From Verrucomicrobiota bacterium (GTDB taxonomy: Bacteria; Verrucomicrobiota; Verrucomicrobiia; Chthoniobacterales; UBA10450): a DNA stretch of 7,689 bases. Under the pieces are notes generated by a model that worked only from the letters and a program-made list of their open reading frames with translations, was not told the origin of the DNA and searched no databases. The position numbers were made by a program, and so were the translations under genes. Location: positions 1 through 7,689 of the forward strand of contig QHOR01000120.1 in assembly GCA_003219395.1 (NCBI GenBank). The letters run 5' to 3'. This document shows, in pieces, positions 1 through 5,839 of the stretch; position 1 is the stretch's first letter; the number at the start of each line of letters is the position of its first letter.

Positions 1-1
1 C

Positions 2-1321
2 GACGCATGGTTCATTCATCAGCTGGCTTTGAGGCTGATTGCCAAAGCCAGGGCCTCCGATGATCCGATAGACGAACCGTTGCGGGCGCTCAATTGGTGG
101 TATCCGGAAGACGAACTGGGCGAGCCCAAAATGGAAGCAGTGCTCGCTGAGATCAATGGCTGGAAAACCGAACCGCAACTAAATGCAGAGGGCATTCTTT
201 TCGGGACCGATCGCGAAGGGCAACCGCATCATGGTCCACAAGTCGCGGACTACAACGAATTGAAAGCTGATGGCTCGACCGCATGCGGCGCCTGGATTTA
301 CTCCGGTGTTTTTAATCGAGATGGCGTCAACAAAGCGAACACGCGCCAGTCGAAGGATTATCTGGGACACGGCTGGGGGTTCAGTTGGCCGAGCGATCGC
401 CGTATCATTTATAATCGGGCCAGCGCGAAGCCGAACGGCGAGCCGTGGAGTGAACGCAAAAAACTTGTGTGGTGGGAATCGGAAAAATGGACCGGCATCG
501 ACGTTCCTGATTTCAAGCCTAACAAGTCTCCCGATTATCGACCGCGAGGGAACGAAACTGGTCTTGATGGTCAGCGCGGCGACGCGCCCTTCATCCTGCA
601 CGAAGATGGCTTGGGCTGGATGTATGTTCCGAAAGGTTTGCAGGACGGTCCGTTCCCGACGCATTACGAGCCGTTGGAATCGCCGGTGCGCAATCCGTTC
701 TATTCACGCGACACCAATCCGGTGGTGAACTGGTTCACACGAAACGAAAATCGTTTCGCACCGCCATGCGATCCGCGATTTCCATACGTTCTCACCACTT
801 ACCGGCTGACCGAACATCATACCGGCGGTGGGATGTCGCGTTTCCTCAGCCACCTTTCCGAATTGCAGCCGGAGATGTTCGTTGAAATGTCGCCAGAGTT
901 GGCGGCGAACCTGAACATCAACAACAGCGATTACGTTTGCATTGTGAGCTTGCGCGGCGCGATTGAGGCGCGCGCACTCGTTAGCCGCCGCATTCGCCCG
1001 ATGAATTTGAACGGGAAAACCGTCCATCAGATCGCAATTCCATTTCATTTCGGAGCAGCCGGTCCGCTGCGCGGTAATGCCGCCAATAACCTTGTTGCCA
1101 TTTCCGGCGAACCGAATGTTACGATCATGGAAAGCAAGGCGCTTGTTTGCAATATCGTCCCGGGACGGTTGCCACGTGGCCCGGCTTTTCTTGATTGGCT
1201 CGAGCGAAATGCTCCACAGGCTGGCCAGCCAGCGAATCTGCATCCGGAACAACCACCCATCGGCGCGCCGAGCGGCGGAAAATTTTCGCGTGGTCACGGC
1301 AAGGAGGGAAAAACGGAATGA
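2..1321 (+). CDS. Formate dehydrogenase catalytic (alpha) subunit, 5'-truncated
   Basis: C-terminal 439 residues of a molybdopterin (bis-MGD) formate dehydrogenase of the FdnG/FdoG type, which oxidises formate to CO2. The frame is open from base 2 (DAWFIHQLA), so the start, the N-terminal Fe-S motif and the active-site Cys or Sec lie upstream and cannot be judged. Family-typical segments are STACGAWIYSGVF (about residues 92-104 of the visible part), PWSERKKLVWWE and the PFPTHYEPLESPV stretch. A C-terminal molydopterin dinucleotide-binding domain (PF01568-like) starts around FPYVLTTYRLTEHHTGGGMSR and runs to KALVCNIVPGR. A proline- and glycine-rich tail of about 40 residues follows. The gene is first in the visible operon, ahead of the Fe-S and NrfD subunits. 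Its TGA (1319-1321) overlaps an ATG at 1318. The family call is strong; the exact substrate is inferred from similarity and from nearby fdhD. Confidence 0.93.
   Translation, partial: DAWFIHQLALRLIAKARASDDPIDEPLRALNWWYPEDELGEPKMEAVLAEINGWKTEPQLNAEGILFGTDREGQPHHGPQVADYNELKADGSTACGAWIYSGVFNRDGVNKANTRQSKDYLGHGWGFSWPSDRRIIYNRASAKPNGEPWSERKKLVWWESEKWTGIDVPDFKPNKSPDYRPRGNETGLDGQRGDAPFILHEDGLGWMYVPKGLQDGPFPTHYEPLESPVRNPFYSRDTNPVVNWFTRNENRFAPPCDPRFPYVLTTYRLTEHHTGGGMSRFLSHLSELQPEMFVEMSPELAANLNINNSDYVCIVSLRGAIEARALVSRRIRPMNLNGKTVHQIAIPFHFGAAGPLRGNAANNLVAISGEPNVTIMESKALVCNIVPGRLPRGPAFLDWLERNAPQAGQPANLHPEQPPIGAPSGGKFSRGHGKEGKTE
1301..1308 (+). promoter_or_regulatory. Strong Shine-Dalgarno (AAGGAGGG) before ATG 1318
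   Basis: A near-perfect anti-16S match ends nine bases before the ATG at 1318, inside the last codons of the alpha subunit. It is the best ribosome binding site seen in the window. It serves a 34-codon frame rather than the present start of the beta subunit (ATG 1419), which has only pyrimidine-rich sequence in front of it. It was probably the original binding site of the beta-subunit gene. Confidence 0.75.
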
Positions 1322-1422
1322 GTACGAAAAGACTTCTTCGTAGGGATGGACCGGGAGGCCCGTCGAAATATTGCCGCGAGAACCGCGGCGCGCCCGGCGG
1401 TCGCGCCCTACCAATTTTATGA
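1318..1422 (+). other. 34-codon ORF bridging alpha and beta subunit genes
   Basis: This short frame starts at an ATG that overlaps the alpha-subunit stop (ATGA) and follows the strong AAGGAGGG. It ends at a TGA (1420-1422) that overlaps the beta-subunit ATG at 1419 (ATGA again). The peptide begins MSTKRLL and continues in Arg/Gly/Pro-rich sequence encoded by the inverted-repeat element at 1340-1411, so most of it does not look like an evolved protein. It probably acts as a translated leader that couples translation of alpha to beta by termination-reinitiation. The alternative is that its first seven codons are the remains of the original beta-subunit N-terminus. Confidence 0.5.
1340..1411 (+). 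repeat. 72-bp inverted-repeat (MITE/REP-like) element between alpha and beta genes
   Basis: Both ends carry the same 14-base terminal inverted repeat, GTAGGGnnnGACCG: directly at 1340-1353 and as its reverse complement at 1398-1411. Inside are a perfect hairpin CCGCG-AGAAC-CGCGG (1374-1388), a CGGG/CCCG pair near 1352-1362 and a GGCGCG/CGCGCC pair towards the right end. The element is GC-rich, has no coding capacity of its own and resembles palindromic intergenic repeats. I see no clear target-site duplication. A second copy is not present in this window, so calling it a dispersed repeat is an inference. Confidence 0.6.
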
Positions 1423-2279
1423 TCGGCGAAGGAATTCAGAGTACAAATCAGCGGCGACATTCGTACGTGCAGGATGATGTTGAAGTCGGCTTTTTCACCG
1501 ATCCGACCGTCTGCATCGGCTGCAAAGCTTGCGAGGTAGCGTGCAAAGAATGGAACGAAGTGCCTGACGACGGTTTTACCTGGTTGGGAAATTCTTACGA
1601 TAATACCGGCCACCTCGGGGCATCGACCTGGCGTCACGTCTTGTTTCTTGAACAAGATCAACCAATAGGACGGCAAATTGTCGGTTCGTCAGGCAGTGGG
1701 GAAGATCCATTTCGCTGGGTGTTTCTTTCCGATGTTTGCAAGCACTGCGAGCAAGCTGGTTGCCTGGAAGCATGCCCTACCGGCTCAATCGTGCGGACTG
1801 AAGTCGGCTCGGTTTTCGTGCAAGACGATGTTTGCAACGGCTGCGGATATTGCGTTGTCTCCTGCCCCTTCGGCGTAATTGATCGCCGGCCAGAACCGCT
1901 GCCCAATGCGGGCGGCGCTTTCAAGTGCACGTTTTGTTATGACCGGCAAAAGAGCGGGCTGGTGCCCGCGTGCGCAAAGGTCTGTCCAACCGAATCGATC
2001 GTATTTGGGCGACTCGATGATTTGCGCGCCCGCGCATCTGAACGCGTGCAGCAACTCAAACAAGGTGGATACGATGACGCTCAGCTGTACGATCCGCTCG
2101 ATAGTTCGGTCCGGGGAATTCATGCATTCTTTCTGATTCTCGGCGAACCGCAGGCGTACGGGCTTCCTCCAAAACCACAGGTGCCGACGATTCATTTAAA
2201 ATCTGCGTGGACGTCGGCGATCGCGACTGCGATCGGCGCGCTGATTGCGGTGTCGTTCGCATTCGCGTTTCTATCTTAA
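1419..2279 (+). CDS. Formate dehydrogenase iron-sulfur (beta) subunit, four [4Fe-4S] clusters, C-terminal anchor
   Basis: A 286-residue electron-transfer subunit that carries electrons from the Mo site of the alpha subunit to the membrane subunit. It has sixteen cluster cysteines in four groups: C32/C35/C38/C42 (CIGCKACEVAC), C107/C110/C115/C119, C139/C142/C145/C149 (CNGCGYCVVSC) and C170/C173/C185/C189. These have the usual 4Fe-4S ferredoxin spacing of FdnH/HybA-type proteins. Residues about 264-284 form one C-terminal hydrophobic helix (WTSAIATAIGALIAVSFAF), a membrane anchor as in FdnH. The ATG at 1419 is chosen because it overlaps the stop of the leader ORF. A TTG at 1371 in the same frame would add sequence encoded by the repeat. 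There is no good ribosome binding site at 1419, so coupling is likely. The gap to the next gene is 15 bases. Confidence 0.93.
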   Translation: MIGEGIQSTNQRRHSYVQDDVEVGFFTDPTVCIGCKACEVACKEWNEVPDDGFTWLGNSYDNTGHLGASTWRHVLFLEQDQPIGRQIVGSSGSGEDPFRWVFLSDVCKHCEQAGCLEACPTGSIVRTEVGSVFVQDDVCNGCGYCVVSCPFGVIDRRPEPLPNAGGAFKCTFCYDRQKSGLVPACAKVCPTESIVFGRLDDLRARASERVQQLKQGGYDDAQLYDPLDSSVRGIHAFFLILGEPQAYGLPPKPQVPTIHLKSAWTSAIATAIGALIAVSFAFAFLS

Positions 2280-2294
2280 GAAGAACGCTGACCT

Positions 2295-3032
2295 ATGGCT
2301 GACGAACGGCGCCTCGAACAACTGCGCGAGCAAGCCTGGGAGAAAGGCGTCGTGTCCGATCGTGGCGTGGATGTTGCCGGTGGACCGATCCCGCACAAAC
2401 TGCCCACGTCGAGTTCGTCCGATGGACCAGGTTACTTCGGCGAACCAGTTGTTAGGCCGCCGGTCTGGACCTGGGAAATTCCAGTTTACTTTTTCCTCGG
2501 AGGGCTCTCCGGAATGTCAGCGGTCATCGCATTGATCGGATTAGTTTTTCATCATGGCGACGTCACGCGTGCAGCAATGTGGTTAGCCGCGATTGGTGCG
2601 ATTCTCTCCCCGATTTTGCTCATCATGGACCTGGGACGCCCGCGGCTCTTTCTTAACATGCTGCGCGTTTTCAAGTACCAATCGCCGATGTCTATCGGCG
2701 CATGGATTCTCCTTGTTTTTGGCAGCTGCGCCGTGCCTGGTCTGATCGCACTGGAGCTTCACCACCGGCAAATCTTTACTGGTGGTTTCGATCACTTTCT
2801 ACAAATCGCCGCGTCTCTGCTGATTCTCGGCTCGGCGTTTTGGGGCATGTTCCTGGGGACGTACACGGGCGTCTTGTTAGCAGCAACCGCGATTCCTGCG
2901 TGGTTTTTACATCGGACGGTTTTGCCGATCCATTTCGGCGTTGCGGGTTTGGGGTCGGCAGCTGCGTTGCTTGAACTGCTTGGCCATCGAATCGCACCGC
3001 TTGGTGCGGTTGGATTTCTGGATCTGGCTTGA
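2295..3032 (+). CDS. NrfD-like membrane subunit of formate dehydrogenase, frame broken at 3' end
   Basis: Polytopic NrfD/PsrC-type quinone-interacting subunit that would take electrons from the beta subunit. It replaces the di-heme cytochrome b gamma subunit of enteric FDH-N. Residues 1-55 are hydrophilic and probably cytoplasmic or disordered. Hydrophobic helices follow at about 60-85, 92-112, 132-154, 168-195 and 210-230. Family-like signatures are EIPVYFFLGGLSG (61-73), DLGRPRLFLNMLRVFKYQSPMSIGAW (112-137) and GTYTGVLLAATAIPAW (188-203). The frame stops at TGA 3030-3032 after 245 residues, but the expected C-terminus (EIDKHGKADRALRESRSGWL onward) continues in the next frame to 3267. The ATG at 2295 is preceded by a weak AAGAAG. 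The cause could be a sequencing or assembly error, a true mutation or, less likely, recoding. Confidence 0.88.
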   Translation: MADERRLEQLREQAWEKGVVSDRGVDVAGGPIPHKLPTSSSSDGPGYFGEPVVRPPVWTWEIPVYFFLGGLSGMSAVIALIGLVFHHGDVTRAAMWLAAIGAILSPILLIMDLGRPRLFLNMLRVFKYQSPMSIGAWILLVFGSCAVPGLIALELHHRQIFTGGFDHFLQIAASLLILGSAFWGMFLGTYTGVLLAATAIPAWFLHRTVLPIHFGVAGLGSAAALLELLGHRIAPLGAVGFLDLA

Positions 3033-3267
3033 GATCGACAAGCACGGCAAGGCCGATCGGGCTCTGCGCGAATCACGCTCCGGATGGCTCATCCGCTGCG
3101 CCGAAATCTTCAGTGGACCGCTAGCGCTGATCTTACGGCTGACGAATTTCGTTCCTCTGGCCGCGATTTCATTTTTGGTCGGGGCATTGGTTAGCCGGTT
3201 CGCCTGGATCGCTGCGGGCAAAGTGTCTGCGTGTGACCCTGAAGCCGTATTCGCATCGCAAAAGTAA
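3028..3267 (+). pseudogene. C-terminal part of the NrfD-like subunit, displaced into the +1 frame
   Basis: Starting at LEIDKHG (3028), this frame gives about 79 residues that read as the natural end of an NrfD protein. They include the conserved-looking GKADRALRESRSGWLIRCAEIFSGPLAL, a hydrophobic helix (FVPLAAISFLVGALVSRFAWIAAG) and an end in DPEAVFASQK. It has no start codon or ribosome binding site of its own that fits a separate gene. The switch from the upstream frame must lie within about 3000-3029. From the HR of the last upstream helix to LEIDKHG there are only about 12 codons, which I think is short for this helix. A small deletion of length 2 modulo 3 is therefore as plausible as a single extra base. 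The TAA stop (3265-3267) lies in the left end of the palindromic repeat. Confidence 0.8.
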
Positions 3268-3367
3268 CACAGGCTTCCAGCCTGTTCTCGTCCAACAAGC
3301 ATCCTGCTTGTCCACGCTCTCCAGGCTGGCCATCTGATGGACAAGTCAGGTAGGATGCCTGAGTTAC
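3264..3367. repeat. 104-bp composite palindromic repeat between convergent nrfD-like and fdhD genes
   Basis: The ends form a 21-bp inverted repeat (3264-3284 and 3347-3367) matching at 17 of 21 positions, starting GTAAC and ending GTTAC. It contains three 17-bp hairpin units of the form 7-bp arm, 3-base loop, 7-bp arm: ACAGGCT-TCC-AGCCTGT (3269-3285), ACAAGCA-TCC-TGCTTGT (3295-3311), and TCAGGTA-GGA-TGCCTGA (3346-3362, one arm mismatch, loop TCC on the minus strand). An 8-bp perfect pair CTTGTCCA/TGGACAAG (3307-3314 and 3338-3345) closes the centre. The GTAAC and GTTAC ends supply the TAA stops of the upstream NrfD fragment and of fdhD. It may act as a bidirectional transcript end, although there is no U-tract. 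A dispersed non-autonomous repeat is the likely class. Confidence 0.75.
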
Positions 3368-4167
3368 AAAATCACGCGCTCGATGTGCGAATAAATATTA
3401 AACGACGGCGGACGCAAAAAGCCGATTAGCGTTTGATTGTTTTCTCTCGCGAATTCGGCAGCCAGCGTCGAGGGCGCTGAGACGGCTGCAACGATCGGGA
3501 TACCCGCAGCAAGTGCTTTCTGCATAATTTCAAACGAAGCGCGTCCGCTGACCAAAAGAACATGGCGATTCAACGGCAACAATTCATCGAGGAACGCGCG
3601 CCCGATCACCTTGTCCACGGCGTTGTGGCGACCGATGTCTTCCCGGGCGATTTTCAATTCGCCACTCAACTCAAAAACTCCTGCGGCATGAATTCCACCG
3701 GTGCGGGCGAAATCGCCCTGCGCCTTTCCCAATTTTTCCGGCAGCGACAGCAAAGTGGCGATATCAGACCGAACATTTGCCGATTCGATCGCTGGATAAT
3801 TCTGCCGGATCTCGTCGATACTCGTCTTGCCGCAAAGTCCACAGCTGCTCGAAATCGTACCGAACCGCTGTGTGGAGTTCGGTTTCAACTTCACGCCGTC
3901 GGCAAGGTCGACAATCACTCTGTTGTCCGCATCTGCCGAAATCCGTGCGACGTCCTTACGGTGGCGCACGATCGCTTCGGAAACGAGAAAACCAGCGGCG
4001 AGCTCTTCATCGTGTCCTGGTGTGCGCATCGTAGTGGCCAGAGCTTTGCCACCAATTCGAATTTCGAGCGGTTCTTCGATAGTTAAATCGTCTCGCAAAT
4101 ATTCGAGCGAACCATCTTGTTTTCGCCGGATGATTCTTCCCGGACCGATGCTCGGCACTTCTTTCAT
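3364..4167 (-). CDS. fdhD: FdhD, formate dehydrogenase accessory sulfurtransferase
   Basis: Cytoplasmic protein that passes sulfur from a cysteine desulfurase to the bis-MGD cofactor, a step required for formate dehydrogenase activity. From the chosen start it has 267 residues, close to E. coli FdhD (277). Recognisable parts are LTIEEPLEIRIGGKALATTMRTPGHDEELAAGF near the N-terminus, the CxxC sulfur-transfer pair C109/C112 in SSSCGLCGKTS, then GGIHAAG, REDIGRHNAVDKVIG, SGRASFEIMQKALAAGIP and a SAPSTLAAEFARE-like end. The start at 4167 (MKEVPSIGPGR) fits the family's usual N-terminus. Upstream in-frame ATGs at 4212, 4233, 4248 and 4395 would run into the divergent MOSC gene. No strong ribosome binding site precedes any candidate. 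Its stop TAA lies in the palindromic repeat. It faces the FDH operon convergently. Confidence 0.95.
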   Translation of the reverse strand: MKEVPSIGPGRIIRRKQDGSLEYLRDDLTIEEPLEIRIGGKALATTMRTPGHDEELAAGFLVSEAIVRHRKDVARISADADNRVIVDLADGVKLKPNSTQRFGTISSSCGLCGKTSIDEIRQNYPAIESANVRSDIATLLSLPEKLGKAQGDFARTGGIHAAGVFELSGELKIAREDIGRHNAVDKVIGRAFLDELLPLNRHVLLVSGRASFEIMQKALAAGIPIVAAVSAPSTLAAEFARENNQTLIGFLRPPSFNIYSHIERVIL

Positions 4168-4197
4168 CAATGGGAATTTCAGATATTGTTGCAGCCG

Positions 4198-4677
4198 GTG
4201 GAAATCTGCCATCTTTACATTTCCCGAGGCCATAATTTTTTTGGACATCACGGCCGCGAACCAGACAACTATCCCCCGATCGAAGTGGAATCCATTGAGT
4301 GCGTGCCCGGGCACGGGATTCGTCACGACCGATTTTTCGATTACCGGGACAATTACAAGGGACAGATCACATTTTTCTCGATGGAAGTGTTCCATGATCT
4401 CTGCGCGGCCCTGCAGCTCGAGAACCGCGATCCGGCACTGACGCGCCGCAACGTGTTAACTCGCGGTGTGGACTTGAATGGATTGATCGGGCAGGAGTTC
4501 GAAGTGCAAGGCGTTCGTTTTCGAGGTACCTGTGAATGCCGGCCTTGTTACTGGATGGATCAAGCGCTCCGGGCCGGTGCCGAACAATTTCTGAACGGTC
4601 ACGGAGGATTGCGGGCGCGGATCCTGACTGCCGGCATAGTCGTTTCAAGCGCGCGGCTGTTGCAAAAAGCCGGATGA
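4198..4677 (+). CDS. MOSC-domain protein, probable molybdenum cofactor accessory
   Basis: A small single-domain MOSC (Mo-cofactor sulfurase C-terminal) protein of 159 residues from a GTG start. MOSC domains occur in Mo-cofactor sulfurases, mARC/YcbX and YiiM and are linked to sulfur or cofactor handling; the exact reaction of this small type is not established. Typical features are an N-terminal ICHLYISRGHNFFGHHG, then ECVPGHGIRHDRFFDY, KGQITFFS, TRRNVLTRGVDLNGLIG and the cysteine cluster GTCECRPCYWMD. No in-frame ATG lies near the conserved N-terminus. GTG 4198 is preferred because it falls just before the conserved sequence; TTG 4186 is an alternative with a weak GGGA upstream. The frame also extends back to an ATG at 4117 inside fdhD, which is unlikely. 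The stop overlaps the mobA start as ATGA, so the two genes are coupled. Confidence 0.85.
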   Translation: MEICHLYISRGHNFFGHHGREPDNYPPIEVESIECVPGHGIRHDRFFDYRDNYKGQITFFSMEVFHDLCAALQLENRDPALTRRNVLTRGVDLNGLIGQEFEVQGVRFRGTCECRPCYWMDQALRAGAEQFLNGHGGLRARILTAGIVVSSARLLQKAG

Positions 4678-5237
4678 CCCTGAGCGCGGTGTTGTTGGCG
4701 GGCGGAGAATCAACGCGCATGGGCAGGGACAAAGCGACGCTGGAGTGGCACCGCCTGCCGTTATGGGCCTGCCAGTTAGAGAAATTGCGTGCGCTCACTT
4801 CCAATATTTTTGTTTCCACGCGATGCGCTGTGCCGTGGCGACCGGCAGACGTTAAGCTCGTCATCGACGAATCGCCGTCGCGCGGCCCGCTTAGTGGATT
4901 AACAGCTTCGCTCGCGGTAATAGAGACGGATTGTCTGCTTGTGCTGGCGGTCGACATGCCCTTCATAACTCTGTCGCACTTGAAGAAATTGCGTGATTCG
5001 GCCGAACCGGGAGTGGGCGCCGTGCCTGTGGTCAGCGGGAAAGTGGAACCATTGGCGGCAGTGTATCCAAAACGTGCCAGGTCGATTTTCGCCGAAGCCC
5101 TCAAAGGAACCGATCACTCCCTGCAACGAGTGGTGCGGCGGCTGACGGCGCTGGAGTTGGTCCGTGAAATACCAATCGGCGCTGCTGCCGATCACTTTTA
5201 CCGCAGCATTAATTATCCGACTGACCTCCAGCTTTAA
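4674..5237 (+). CDS. mobA: MobA, molybdenum cofactor guanylyltransferase
   Basis: Cytoplasmic nucleotidyltransferase of 187 residues that joins GMP from GTP to molybdopterin-Mo to form the guanine dinucleotide cofactor used by formate dehydrogenase. The N-terminal nucleotide-binding signature LLAGGESTRMGRDKATLEW (about residues 7-25) is clear. It is followed by DESPSRGPLSGLTASL (guanine/ribose region) and LAVDMPFI with the metal-binding Asp, and it ends in a family-like INYPTDLQL. The length is close to E. coli MobA (194). The ATG at 4674 overlaps the TGA of the MOSC gene and places the signature right at the N-terminus. An in-frame upstream extension to 4536 lies inside the MOSC gene and is rejected. 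Its TAA at 5235-5237 overlaps the opposing DUF1989 stop by two bases. Confidence 0.94.
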   Translation: MTLSAVLLAGGESTRMGRDKATLEWHRLPLWACQLEKLRALTSNIFVSTRCAVPWRPADVKLVIDESPSRGPLSGLTASLAVIETDCLLVLAVDMPFITLSHLKKLRDSAEPGVGAVPVVSGKVEPLAAVYPKRARSIFAEALKGTDHSLQRVVRRLTALELVREIPIGAAADHFYRSINYPTDLQL

Positions 5238-5839
5238 TCGTGCCCCGTCGCGTCCCTGCTTAACACTTCGTAAGCAATGGATTTGAACCTGTAATTGTTC
5301 GACATCTCGGCCGAACACGCGGTCAGTCCAACGATCAGGTCCATCTCAGCGCGCAGAGTAATGCTCTGGCCGGCGCGCGAACGGGGCGGCAAGATTGAGA
5401 GCCGGCCATCAATACCCACCTCCACATTCATGAAAATATTAAATGTCGTCGAAATGCGATCGGGCGTAACCCCGTAACGACGCAGATTGGTCGAGAGGTT
5501 TTCGAAGCAACTCGGGTGATAGTGCTGGTCTTTGTAGATGATCTGAAAAGTCTCCGGACTGCACGGCGTAAGCAGAAAATCATGCCGGCCGACTTCATCT
5601 TCAGTGATGGTAAACATGGGCCGACTGCGGTTCGAGTAGAGGACGTCATTGGTGGTTACATAAATGGTGTTCGCATAATCAATCGTTCGTCCAGACGATA
5701 GCCATTCGTTGATGTCGTTTCGATTGAATGCAGTCAAATCCGCAACCTGTTCGCCTTCGCGATCGATCACCCGGAGCACGTCCCCGCGATTGAGTTCGAA
5801 AGCGGTGCCGCATTGAGGGGCCAGTGTCTCGATTGCCAT
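5234..5839 (-). CDS. DUF1989 / urea carboxylase-associated family protein
   Basis: A 201-residue protein recognised as DUF1989 by the GDVLRVIDREGEQVADLTAFNRND segment (19-42), SNRSRPMFTITEDEVGRHDFLLTPCSPETFQ, YHPSCFENLSTNLRRYGV, FNIFMNVEVGIDGRLSILPPRSRAGQSITLRAEMDLIVGLTACS and related residues. Family members include urea carboxylase-associated proteins and the two subunits of carboxyguanidine deiminase (CgdA/CgdB) of guanidine degradation. No urea carboxylase, second DUF1989 gene or transporter is visible here, so that exact role is not implied. His and Cys residues in GRHDFLLTPC and YHPSC are candidate metal or catalytic ligands by inference. Its ATG follows the TGA of the GntA-like gene with no gap (TGAATG), indicating translational coupling and a shared function. 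Confidence 0.85.
   Translation of the reverse strand: MAIETLAPQCGTAFELNRGDVLRVIDREGEQVADLTAFNRNDINEWLSSGRTIDYANTIYVTTNDVLYSNRSRPMFTITEDEVGRHDFLLTPCSPETFQIIYKDQHYHPSCFENLSTNLRRYGVTPDRISTTFNIFMNVEVGIDGRLSILPPRSRAGQSITLRAEMDLIVGLTACSAEMSNNYRFKSIAYEVLSRDATGHD

Noticed and set aside
704..1414. Long minus-strand open frame (236 codons) opposite the alpha subunit
   Set aside because: It has no recognisable protein features and lies opposite well-conserved formate dehydrogenase sequence; it is a shadow frame.
3024..3034. Programmed +1 frameshift at GCT TGA in the NrfD-like gene, as in prfB
   Set aside because: The prfB site is CUU UGA C with a strong upstream Shine-Dalgarno-like stimulator. Here the P-site codon GCU would re-pair poorly on CUU and no such stimulator is seen. 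A mutation or sequence error is simpler, though recoding is not excluded.
2941..3267. Separate small membrane protein gene downstream of the NrfD-like gene
   Set aside because: Its conserved part is the expected C-terminus of NrfD and the first ~29 codons are out-of-frame NrfD sequence; it is not an independent gene.
3264..3367. CRISPR-like array from the three similar hairpins
   Set aside because: The units have different arm sequences, irregular spacing and mixed orientation, with no constant repeat.
3562..4086. Plus-strand open frame opposite fdhD
   Set aside because: FdhD motifs on the minus strand are unmistakable; the plus translation shows no family signal.
4367..5104. Minus-strand open frame of 245 codons opposite MOSC and mobA
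   Set aside because: It has low-complexity Arg/Ser/Pro-rich translation without domains, while the plus strand encodes two clearly conserved proteins.
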